Of a DNA stretch of 5,921 nt, positions 1 to 5,735 are shown one piece after another. The stretch comes from Thermoleophilaceae bacterium (lineage in GTDB: Bacteria; Actinomycetota; Thermoleophilia; Solirubrobacterales; Thermoleophilaceae). The notes below the pieces were generated by a model. That model saw nothing but the letters and a program-made list of their open reading frames with translations. It made no database searches and was not told the origin of the DNA. The position numbers and the translations under genes are program-made. The stretch lies in NCBI GenBank assembly GCA_013812005.1, contig JACCUE010000224.1:1-5921 (forward strand), given 5' to 3'. Positions within the stretch are counted from its first letter, which is position 1. The number at the start of each line of letters is the position of its first letter.

Positions 1-113
1 ACCCTGCGCCGGTACCCGAGCAACCCGCACCCACGCCTGCGCCCGCCCCCGCGCCGGAACCTGCCCCGCCCGCCGACGGGGGCACCGGCGGCGGCGAAGC
101 CGCCCCCGAGTAG
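1..113 (+). CDS. C-terminal tail of an unidentified protein (5' end outside window)
   Basis: The frame with codons beginning at position 3 is open from the window edge to a TAG at 111-113. It encodes about 36 residues made almost entirely of Pro, Ala, Glu and Gly, with a PAPAPAPEPAPP-like run followed by a Gly-rich patch and an acidic end. This is a low-complexity, probably disordered tail, not a folded domain. Such tails are common at the ends of actinobacterial penicillin-binding proteins, kinases and secreted or cell-wall proteins, but the visible part does not allow a choice. The frame lacks internal stops and ends just before the intergenic inverted repeat, facing mpg convergently, which supports it being real. 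High GC content makes open frames likely by chance, so confidence is moderate. Confidence 0.5.
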   Translation, partial: PAPVPEQPAPTPAPAPAPEPAPPADGGTGGGEAAPE

Positions 114-135
114 CGCCGGGGGGCGAAAAGCACTA

Positions 136-199
136 AGTGGTCTCCGCCAGGCGCGTCCAGGCGCCGCCGAGCGCGACGGTAATTGCGGCGGAGACCACT
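136..199. terminator. Inverted repeat with nested hairpin between convergent genes; candidate bidirectional terminator
   Basis: AGTGGTCTCCGCC (136-148) is the exact reverse complement of GGCGGAGACCACT (187-199), a 13-bp perfect stem with a 38-base loop. Inside the loop, GGCGC (150-154) pairs with GCGCC (161-165) around a 6-base loop. The right arm overlaps the last codons of mpg. The position between two genes that end toward each other fits a shared transcription terminator, although neither side has a clear T-run. Confidence 0.5.
147..164. repeat. Short direct repeat CCAGGCGC x2, 10-base period
   Basis: CCAGGCGC occurs at 147-154 and again at 157-164, separated by GT. The pair lies inside the loop of the larger inverted repeat and partly creates the nested hairpin. 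It may be no more than local slippage. Confidence 0.35.
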
Positions 200-818
200 A
201 AGCGGCAGCTCGTGCGCCGCGGCGCATCGCAGGCGGCAATGGCCGGGAGACGCAGCGGCTGCCCGCGTCGCAGAAGCGCCAGGGCAGCTCGACCGCCCTC
301 GTGATGCCGATGCGCTCCGCGGTCACGACCCGAGGCTCTTCAGCACCGGTGGGCCGCGGCAGGATCTCGATCCGCTCGCCGACGCTCGTGGCGTTGAGAT
401 CGAGGCCGATCCCCAGAGCCTGGGTGAGCTTGCCGGGGCCCGAGCACAGGTCCTGCACACGGTCGAGGCCGCGGCGGGTTCGCATGGCCTGGAGCCCCGA
501 CAGCGGCTCGAGCGCCCGGACCAGCACGGCTGCGCCAACTCCATCCGGCTCGACTACCGTGTTGAGGAGGGCGTGGACGCCGTATGACCGGTACACGTAG
601 AACACCCCGGGAGGGCCGTGCAGCACCTCGGTCCGTGGCGTGAGTCCGACATAGGCGTGGCAGGCGGGCTCGGAGGCGTGGTAGGCCTCGGTCTCCACGA
701 TCCGCCCGGCCACCCCTCGATAGCGCAGCACGCACCCCACGAGGTCCGGCGCCACCTCCAACACGGGCCGGTCGTAGAAGGAGGCGTCGGTGGGCACCGG
801 CGGGGCGCCGGCACTCAC
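198..818 (-). CDS. mpg: DNA-3-methyladenine glycosylase, AAG/MPG type
   Basis: This is a base-excision repair enzyme of the AAG/MPG family, which removes alkylated purines such as 3-methyladenine from DNA. The 206-residue product matches the usual bacterial length. Family landmarks appear in order: IVETEAY at 40-46, where Glu44 aligns with the catalytic glutamate and Tyr46 with the base-stacking tyrosine of human AAG; a His at 54; YVYRSYG at 74-80, the intercalation region; Asn86; LVRALEPL at 99-106; and LCSGPGKL at 124-131. I chose the GTG at 818 because its GTGA overlaps the argH stop, the homology begins shortly after, and the longer upstream frame would run deep inside argH. A GGAG sits about 11 bases upstream. 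It is probably expressed from the argH transcript by translational coupling. The TAG stop lies at the edge of the downstream inverted repeat. The family assignment is secure; the start is likely. Confidence 0.93.
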   Translation of the reverse strand: MSAGAPPVPTDASFYDRPVLEVAPDLVGCVLRYRGVAGRIVETEAYHASEPACHAYVGLTPRTEVLHGPPGVFYVYRSYGVHALLNTVVEPDGVGAAVLVRALEPLSGLQAMRTRRGLDRVQDLCSGPGKLTQALGIGLDLNATSVGERIEILPRPTGAEEPRVVTAERIGITRAVELPWRFCDAGSRCVSRPLPPAMRRGARAAA

Positions 819-2194
819 GGCCGCGCGGGCTCCACTGCCTCCACGAGGTGGCGGGCCTGGGCCAGCTGCTCGCGCACACGGGGAACCGAAGTCGCCCCCT
901 CGGAGACCTTGGACTCCAGCCACGCCCCCTCGCGCAGGAGCTCGTAGTACTCCGAGTCGAGCTCGGGCGCCAGCTCGGCAAGCTCGTCCTCGGTCAGCTC
1001 CGAAAGCGCCTTGCCCCGCTCGACCGCGGCGCGCACCAACCCGCCCACAACCCCGTGGGCCTTACGGAAGGGCGTGCCCCGCTTGACGAGCAGATCGGCG
1101 ATGTCGGTGGCGGCCGGAAACTCGTCCGCCGCGGCAACGGCCATCCGCTCACGGTCGAAGGTGATCGTCTGCAGCATCTCGGAGGTCACCGCGAGGCATA
1201 GCTCCACCGTGTCGATGGCGTCGAAGAGCTGCTCCTTGTCCTCCTGGAGATCCTTGTTGTAGGTGAGCGGCAGCCCGTGTAGCACGCCGTGCACCGTGGC
1301 CAGCCGGCCGGCCACCCGGGGAGCCTTGGCACGCAGCAGCTCTGCGGCGTCGGGGTTCTTCTTCTGAGGCATCAGGCTGGAGCCCGAGGCGAACCGGTCG
1401 GCCACCTCGCAGAAGCCGAACTCGTCGCTGGACCACACCACGATCTCGCCGCCCAGCTGAGACATGTGGGTGGCGCAGGTGGCCGCCGCCGACAGGTAGT
1501 CGAGCACGAAATCGCGGTTCGACACCGCATCGATCGAGTTCTCTGCGATCCCGCCGAAGCCCAGCTCCTGCGCCACGAACATGCGGTCGGTGTCGAAGTT
1601 GACCCCCGCGAGGGCGCCCGCCCCGAGGGGGAGGTCGTCGGTGGCGGTCAGGCAGAAGTTGAAGCGCTGCAGGTCGCGGCGAAACTTCCAGAAGTACGCG
1701 AGCAGGTGGTGTGAGAGATAGACCGGCTGCGCCCTCTGCATGTGGGTGTAGCCCGGCATGGGCCAGTCGAGGTGGCGCTCGGCCTGCTCGACCAGGATGC
1801 GCATGAGGCCCGTGAGCAGCTCGACCGCGCCCAGGCTGTGAGCGCGCACCAGCATCGCGACGTCGGTCGCCACCTGGTCGTTGCGCGAGCGGGCGGTGTG
1901 CAGGCGTGCCCCCGCGTCACCCGCGATCTCGGTGAGCCGCCGCTCGATGGCCATGTGGACGTCCTCGTCGTCCTCGTGCAGCTCGAAGGCGTCGCTGTCG
2001 ACCTCATCGCGTACCTGGGCGAGCCCGGCCTCGATGGCCGCGAGGTCGTTCGCGTGAATGATGTTGCTGTGCGCGAGCATGCGTGCGTGCGCCAGGGACT
2101 GCTCGATGTCGTAGGGCGCGAGCCGGAAGTCGAACGAGATCGACGAGTTGAGTGCCCGGAAGAGAGGGTCCTGTGGCTCTGAGAAGCGGCCCAT
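815..2194 (-). CDS. argH: Argininosuccinate lyase
   Basis: ArgH is cytosolic and splits argininosuccinate into arginine and fumarate, the last step of arginine synthesis. The 459-residue product has the normal family length. Visible motifs are HTARSRNDQVATD at 99-111; GYTHMQRAQPV at 148-158, containing the conserved Thr150-His151; and the fumarase/aspartase-superfamily signature GSSLMPQKKNPD at 271-282, whose Ser272/273 loop carries the catalytic serine. No key residue is missing. The ATG at 2194 was chosen because MGRFSEPQDP is the typical ArgH beginning; the frame is open to 2431, but that would run through the divergent acetyltransferase. No good Shine-Dalgarno precedes the ATG. A TAGCCT hexamer 8 bases upstream suggests a nearly leaderless transcript. 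No ArgR-type operator is recognisable. The stop overlaps the mpg start by 4 bases. No other arg gene is visible in the window. Confidence 0.97.
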   Translation of the reverse strand: MGRFSEPQDPLFRALNSSISFDFRLAPYDIEQSLAHARMLAHSNIIHANDLAAIEAGLAQVRDEVDSDAFELHEDDEDVHMAIERRLTEIAGDAGARLHTARSRNDQVATDVAMLVRAHSLGAVELLTGLMRILVEQAERHLDWPMPGYTHMQRAQPVYLSHHLLAYFWKFRRDLQRFNFCLTATDDLPLGAGALAGVNFDTDRMFVAQELGFGGIAENSIDAVSNRDFVLDYLSAAATCATHMSQLGGEIVVWSSDEFGFCEVADRFASGSSLMPQKKNPDAAELLRAKAPRVAGRLATVHGVLHGLPLTYNKDLQEDKEQLFDAIDTVELCLAVTSEMLQTITFDRERMAVAAADEFPAATDIADLLVKRGTPFRKAHGVVGGLVRAAVERGKALSELTEDELAELAPELDSEYYELLREGAWLESKVSEGATSVPRVREQLAQARHLVEAVEPARP

Positions 2195-2202
2195 GCCCGG
2201 GC

Positions 2203-2208
2203 AGGCTA
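2203..2208 (-). promoter_or_regulatory. Candidate -10 element for argH
   Basis: On the minus strand TAGCCT fits the actinobacterial TAnnnT -10 pattern, with its last T 8 bases before the argH ATG. This would place the transcription start within about 2 bases of the start codon. No convincing -35 hexamer is present. The 8 bases between it and the ATG form a perfect GCCCGGGC palindrome (2195-2202). Confidence 0.35.
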
Positions 2209-2249
2209 CGGCACCGGAGATCGTTGCCTCGACCAGCGCTCCGGCTCCA

Positions 2250-2255
2250 TAGGAT
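2250..2255 (+). promoter_or_regulatory. Candidate -10 element for the GNAT gene
   Basis: TAGGAT fits TAnnnT and ends 7 bases before the ATG at 2263, predicting transcription to begin at or next to that ATG. A TTGCCT at 2224-2229 resembles a -35 box, but the 20-base spacing is long. If correct, the in-frame ATG at 2254 lies inside the -10 and cannot be the start. Confidence 0.35.
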
Positions 2256-2262
2256 GCGGGCG

Positions 2263-2874
2263 ATGGCTCAACCGCGGCCGAAGGTGCGTCCGTATGACGC
2301 GTGTGACCAGCAGGCCACCGCCGCGCTGCTCTACGAGAGTGCCGGAGGCATGTACGACCGCTACGCCGGCACCCGGCGGCTGGCCGAGCGGACCCTCGCG
2401 CGAGCGCTGGCCTGCGAGGGCACGACGGCAAGCGCCCATGTCGTGCGCGTGGCGGAGCTGGACGGACGCGTGGCGGGGGCCATGGCCGCCATGCCTTTCG
2501 ACGAGTGGACGCCGAGGGCTCACGCCTTCCTGCGTACCACGCTGCGCAGCATTCCTCCCTGGCGCTGGCCGGCGGCGCTGTGGCTCTACCGGGCCAGCGG
2601 CCGCACCGCCCCTACGCCGCCGGCCCTCTCCTTCTACGTCGACTCACTGGCTACGGCCGAGCAGTTCCGGCGCCGTGGCGTGGGCCGCGCGCTGCTCGAC
2701 GATGCCGAGGGCCAGGCGCGCGAGCACGGATTGCGCACCTTGGCACTCGACACGTGGGTGGACAATCGCCCCGCACGCGCGCTCTACATGAAGGCCGGCT
2801 TCGTGGAGACGGGCCGCACTCCAGCTGCGAGCGGCCTGCCCGGAGGCGTATCGCTACTGAAGCAGCTCAGCTAG
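2263..2874 (+). CDS. GNAT-family N-acetyltransferase, substrate unknown
   Basis: This is a GCN5-related acetyltransferase, expected to transfer an acetyl group from acetyl-CoA to an amine on a small molecule or protein. In the 203-residue product the acetyl-CoA pyrophosphate loop (motif A) is visible as FRRRGVGRALL at 135-145, following the beta-strand FYVDSLA at 124-130. Motif B is NRPARALYMKAGF at 168-180, with the usual Tyr175. The N-terminal 100 residues are divergent, with a Trp/Pro-rich stretch at 98-108 (IPPWRWPAALW) that may cover the substrate site. The ATG at 2263 is preferred because a TAGGAT hexamer sits 7 bases upstream; the ATG at 2254 would add three residues, and the longer open frame from 2152 would run into argH. 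It is divergent from argH and its last 21 bases overlap the 3' end of the DegT gene. The substrate cannot be inferred. Confidence 0.87.
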   Translation: MAQPRPKVRPYDACDQQATAALLYESAGGMYDRYAGTRRLAERTLARALACEGTTASAHVVRVAELDGRVAGAMAAMPFDEWTPRAHAFLRTTLRSIPPWRWPAALWLYRASGRTAPTPPALSFYVDSLATAEQFRRRGVGRALLDDAEGQAREHGLRTLALDTWVDNRPARALYMKAGFVETGRTPAASGLPGGVSLLKQLS

Positions 2875-3987
2875 GGCGGCGCTGGTCCGCTGCACCTGTG
2901 ACGCTGTCATCTCCGGGTGGAAGGGCAGGGCGAGCGAGCGGCGAGCGACGTCCTCGCACACGGGGAACTCGCCCTCGCGGTGCCCGAACCGCCGGCGGTA
3001 GAAGCTCATGAGGTGGATCGCCGGGAGGTAGGGCTTCGAGTCGATCTCGCGCTCGCGCAGCGCCCGGATCGTGGCGTCGCGGTCCGTGCCGTGTGGCAGC
3101 TGCACCACGTACACGAACCAGCTGCGCCGGTCGCCTCCTTCGTCGGGGCACGGAAGGTCGAGTCCCTCGATGCCGGTCAGCGCCTCCGTGTACTGCGTAG
3201 CCACCCGCGCGCGACCGGCCAGCATGTCGTCGAGGCGCTCGAGCTGAGCGAGCCCGAGGGCGCAGGCCAGGTCCGAAAGGCGGTAGTTGAAGCCGAGCCG
3301 GTCGTGGTCGAGCCAGCCCATGTCCGGCGCACGGCCCTGGTTGCGCTCGCTGTCGATCCGTTCCTTGAGCTCGCCCGAGGGACTGACCAGCGCGCCCCCT
3401 TCGCCGGTCGCCAGCTGCTTGTTCGGGTAGAAGCCAAAGGTGGCGAGGTTGCCGCGGGCGCCCACAGCCTTACCGTCGCCATGGACGGCCCCGAGGGCCT
3501 CACACGCGTCTTCCACGATCCACAGGCCGCGGTCGGCGGCCAGGCGCTCCAGGGCGGGCATGGCGGCGGGGTAGCCGAAGATGTGGACCGGGAGCAGGCC
3601 CGTCGTCGAGTCCCCCACCGCGGCTGCCGCGCCGTCCGGGTCGATGTTGAGCGTGCGTGGATCGATGTCGCAGAACACCGGCCGGGCGTTCTCGTAGAGA
3701 AGGCAGTTGGCTGATGCGACGAAGCTGAAGGGACTGGTGACCACCTCGTCGCCCGCCTCGATCCCGGCCGCGCGGATCGCCAGGTGCAGCGCGGCGGTGC
3801 CGCTCGAGACCGCCGACACCCGCTCGGCGCCCAGCCACCGTCCCAGCGCCTCCTCGAACTCGGGCACTCGCGGGCCAAGCGACAAGAGGCCCGACCTCAG
3901 GGTCTCGATCAGCAGCTGCTCCTCCCGCTCGCCGACCACGGGCCGGGCGAGCGGTATGCGCTCCTCCTCGCCCCGGGCGGCGCTCAC
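2854..3987 (-). CDS. DegT/DnrJ/EryC1/StrS-family PLP-dependent aminotransferase
   Basis: This 377-residue protein is a fold-type I PLP enzyme of the DegT/DnrJ/EryC1/StrS family, most members of which transaminate keto-sugar nucleotides for surface glycans or antibiotics. Landmarks: SSGTAALHLA at 61-70 (phosphate contacts); FSFVASANC at 87-95; VEDACEALGA at 158-167, with Asp160 contacting the pyridine nitrogen; and FYPNKQLATGEGG at 186-198, with Lys190 as the Schiff-base lysine. A FNYRLSDLACALG motif lies at 233-245. All catalytic residues are present and the length is normal. The start is a GTG whose GTGA overlaps the cimA stop, so the gene is probably translated by coupling to cimA. No sugar-nucleotide or glycosyltransferase gene is visible nearby, so the usual sugar role is unsupported by context. 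A role tied to branched-chain amino acids is conceivable but is inference. Its 3' end overlaps the convergent acetyltransferase. Confidence 0.92.
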   Translation of the reverse strand: MSAARGEEERIPLARPVVGEREEQLLIETLRSGLLSLGPRVPEFEEALGRWLGAERVSAVSSGTAALHLAIRAAGIEAGDEVVTSPFSFVASANCLLYENARPVFCDIDPRTLNIDPDGAAAAVGDSTTGLLPVHIFGYPAAMPALERLAADRGLWIVEDACEALGAVHGDGKAVGARGNLATFGFYPNKQLATGEGGALVSPSGELKERIDSERNQGRAPDMGWLDHDRLGFNYRLSDLACALGLAQLERLDDMLAGRARVATQYTEALTGIEGLDLPCPDEGGDRRSWFVYVVQLPHGTDRDATIRALREREIDSKPYLPAIHLMSFYRRRFGHREGEFPVCEDVARRSLALPFHPEMTASQVQRTSAALAELLQ

Positions 3988-5630
3988 CGCCCGGTGGTCC
4001 CCGCGGCCGACCCACCATGCGCGTGCTTGGCACGGCCGGGCAGCATCCCGGCCTCGAGCGAGTCCACGAGCGCGTCCCAGCTGGCCTCGATCACGTTCTC
4101 GGAGACTCCGATGGCACCCCAGGTGGCGTGGCCGTCACTGGCGTCGAGCAGCACCCGGGTTGTGGCCCCGGTGCCCTTGACCTCGTCGAGGATCCGCACC
4201 TTGAAGTTGACCAGCTCGATGTCGCGCAGGTGCGGGTAGGTCTCTCCGATCGCCGCCCGCAGGGCGCAGTCCAGCGCGTTGACCGGTCCGTTGCCCTCGG
4301 CGGTGCGCACGTAGCGCTCGCCGTCGACCCAGATCTTGATCGTCGCCTCGGTCTTGACGGGAGAGTCCCCGGTGCGGCGCTCACCGCCGAGCCCCGGGGC
4401 GGTCTCGTGCTTCTCGACGATCACCCGCCAGGACTCGAGCCGGAACAGGGGCACGTAGTCGCCGGTCTCGCGGCGGATGAGCAGGTCGAAGGAGCCGTCG
4501 GCCGCCTCGAGGTGATAGCCGCGGTGTTCGAGGTCCTTCACGCGCTCCACCACCCGGCCGGCACCCACGTCGTCGAGATCGAGGCCCGTGAGCGCGGCCC
4601 GCGCCTGCACCGTGCCCTTTCCCGAGAGCTCGGAGATCAACAGGCGCCGGTCCGCGCCCACCGCGGCGGGGTCGATGTGCTCGAAGGTGCGCGCGTCGCG
4701 GTTTACCCCCGCAACGTGCATCCCTCCCTTATGAGCGAATGCATTGGCCCCCACGTATGGCTGGTTGGGGTTCGGGGAGACGTTGCACAGCTCGTCGACG
4801 AGGTGCGCGGTCTCGGTCAGGCGGCCAAGCAGCTCACCGGGTACGCAGTCGTAACCGAGCTTGAGCTGAAGATCGGCGAGGATCGTGACCAGGTTGGCGT
4901 TGCCGCAGCGCTCGCCGTAGCCGTTCATCGTGCCTTGGACGAGCCGCGCGCCGCGGTCGATCGCCATCAGCGAGTTGGCCACCCCACAGCCGGTGTCGTC
5001 GTGGGTGTGGATGCCCACGGACACCCGCTCCCCCAGCTCGGCCACCACGCGCCCGGTGGCCTCCGCTATGGCGCCGGGCAGGGTGGAGCCGTTGGTGTCG
5101 CACAGCGTGAGATTCTCCGCGCCGGCGTCGGCCGCTGCGCGCAGGCAGCGGATGGCGTAGCCGGGGTCGTCGCGGTAGGCGTCGAAGAAGTGCTCGGCGT
5201 CGTAGATCACCCGCTTGCCCTGACCCGCGAGAAACGCCACCGAGTCCTCGATCATCGCCAGGTTCTCCTCGGGATCCACCCGGGTCACCTTCTCGAGGTG
5301 CAGCGACCATGTCTTGCCGACGAGCGTGCACACCGAGGCGAAGCAGTCCGCCAGCACCCGCAGCCCGGGATCGTCCGCGGCCACGGCATCGCGGCGCCGG
5401 GTCATCCCGAAGGCGACCACCTCCGCGTGGGTGAAGCTCTCCCCCGCCAGCACGTCGAACAGGGCGGCCTCCTTGGGGTTGGAGCTCGGGAACCCGGCCT
5501 CAATCAGGTGGACGCCGAGCGAGTCGAGCGCGTGCGCCACGCGCACCTTCTCGCCGACGGAGAGGGACATGCCCTCCCCCTGCATGCCGTCGCGGAGGGT
5601 CGTGTCGTAGAGGAGGACCTGGTCGGCCAT
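3984..5630 (-). CDS. cimA: (R)-citramalate synthase
   Basis: CimA condenses pyruvate with acetyl-CoA to (R)-citramalate, giving 2-oxobutanoate for isoleucine without threonine. The 548-residue protein has an N-terminal HMGL-like TIM barrel and a C-terminal LeuA-type allosteric domain (about 395-525). Motifs: DTTLRDGMQGEG at 9-20, including catalytic Arg13 and metal-binding Asp14; HTHDD at 208-212, with metal ligands His208 and His210; GERCGNANL at 239-247, with Asn244; and HKGGMHVAGV at 300-309. The QGEG after DTTLRDG, the SNPKEAALF segment at 50-58 and the overall length favour citramalate synthase over 2-isopropylmalate synthase, although EAGFP at 44-48 recalls LeuA. The ATG at 5630 puts DTTLRDG at the normal position; AGAGAAAGG lies 11 bases upstream as a weak ribosome site. 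It follows ilvE, fitting isoleucine synthesis, and overlaps degT by GTGA. Feedback inhibition through the C-terminal domain is expected from the family. Confidence 0.92.
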   Translation of the reverse strand: MADQVLLYDTTLRDGMQGEGMSLSVGEKVRVAHALDSLGVHLIEAGFPSSNPKEAALFDVLAGESFTHAEVVAFGMTRRRDAVAADDPGLRVLADCFASVCTLVGKTWSLHLEKVTRVDPEENLAMIEDSVAFLAGQGKRVIYDAEHFFDAYRDDPGYAIRCLRAAADAGAENLTLCDTNGSTLPGAIAEATGRVVAELGERVSVGIHTHDDTGCGVANSLMAIDRGARLVQGTMNGYGERCGNANLVTILADLQLKLGYDCVPGELLGRLTETAHLVDELCNVSPNPNQPYVGANAFAHKGGMHVAGVNRDARTFEHIDPAAVGADRRLLISELSGKGTVQARAALTGLDLDDVGAGRVVERVKDLEHRGYHLEAADGSFDLLIRRETGDYVPLFRLESWRVIVEKHETAPGLGGERRTGDSPVKTEATIKIWVDGERYVRTAEGNGPVNALDCALRAAIGETYPHLRDIELVNFKVRILDEVKGTGATTRVLLDASDGHATWGAIGVSENVIEASWDALVDSLEAGMLPGRAKHAHGGSAAGTTGR

Positions 5631-5666
5631 TGGGTGAAGCGCCTTTCTCTGCTGCGGAGGTTCGGG

Positions 5667-5713
5667 AAAACTCGGCAGGCGCCTGCGCGCGCTAAGCGCG
5701 GTGGGGCGCCTGC
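5667..5713 (-). terminator. Terminator-like nested hairpin followed by TTTT, downstream of ilvE
   Basis: Read on the minus strand, GCAGGCGCC (5713-5705) pairs exactly with GGCGCCTGC (5683-5675), a 9-bp stem. Its loop contains a second hairpin, CGCGC-TTA-GCGCG (5700-5688). Four bases after the stem comes TTTT (5670-5667). This resembles an intrinsic terminator ending the ilvE transcript, or a partial terminator in a common ilvE-cimA message. The T-run is short for a strong terminator. Confidence 0.55.
5675..5686. repeat. 12-bp perfect palindrome GCAGGCGCCTGC
   Basis: GCAGGCGCCTGC equals its own reverse complement. It overlaps the inner arm of the ilvE-cimA hairpin, and its second half, GGCGCCTGC, recurs at 5705-5713. 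It could be a protein-binding site or an alternative fold competing with the terminator-like stem. Confidence 0.45.
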
Positions 5714-5735
5714 GTAATTCGCTCGAACCGGGCGT

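Larger units (their letters stand above)
5631..5735 (-). other. ilvE-cimA intergenic region, no leader peptide
   Basis: The 105 bases between ilvE and cimA contain no ATG, GTG or TTG on the minus strand, so a translated attenuator peptide is not possible with ordinary start codons. The region holds the terminator-like hairpin and a weak AGAGAAAGG ribosome site at 5642-5650. A clear TAnnnT promoter for cimA is not seen. Confidence 0.55.

Noticed and set aside
183..600. Plus-strand open frames opposite mpg
   Set aside because: Antisense shadows of the glycosylase with no start-site signal and no recognisable domain.
819..923. N-terminal extension of mpg to 923
   Set aside because: It would lie inside argH in another frame and its Gly/Pro/Arg-rich residues do not match the glycosylase family; the GTG at 818 gives a normal length.
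2152..2262. N-terminal extension of the acetyltransferase to 2152
   Set aside because: It would overlap the start of argH and adds Arg/Pro-rich residues outside the GNAT fold.
2195..2262. ArgR operator controlling argH
   Set aside because: No AT-rich TGAAT/ATTCA-type half-sites are present in the GC-rich gap.
2195..2431. N-terminal extension of argH to 2431
   Set aside because: The extra residues are Arg/Ala-rich shadow sequence lying over the divergent acetyltransferase, and ArgH proteins normally begin as at 2194.
2917..3714. A 265-codon plus-strand open frame opposite the DegT gene
   Set aside because: It is antisense to a gene with intact PLP-enzyme motifs and its own sequence is low in recognisable structure; a GC-driven shadow.
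4017..5717. A 566-codon open frame on the plus strand opposite cimA
   Set aside because: It lies almost wholly antisense to a well-supported cimA, shows no recognisable motif, and is rich in Val, Arg, Gly and His as expected for the complement of GC-rich coding sequence.
5631..5735. Leader-peptide attenuator in front of cimA
   Set aside because: There is no ATG, GTG or TTG on the minus strand in the gap, so no short peptide can be translated in the ordinary way.
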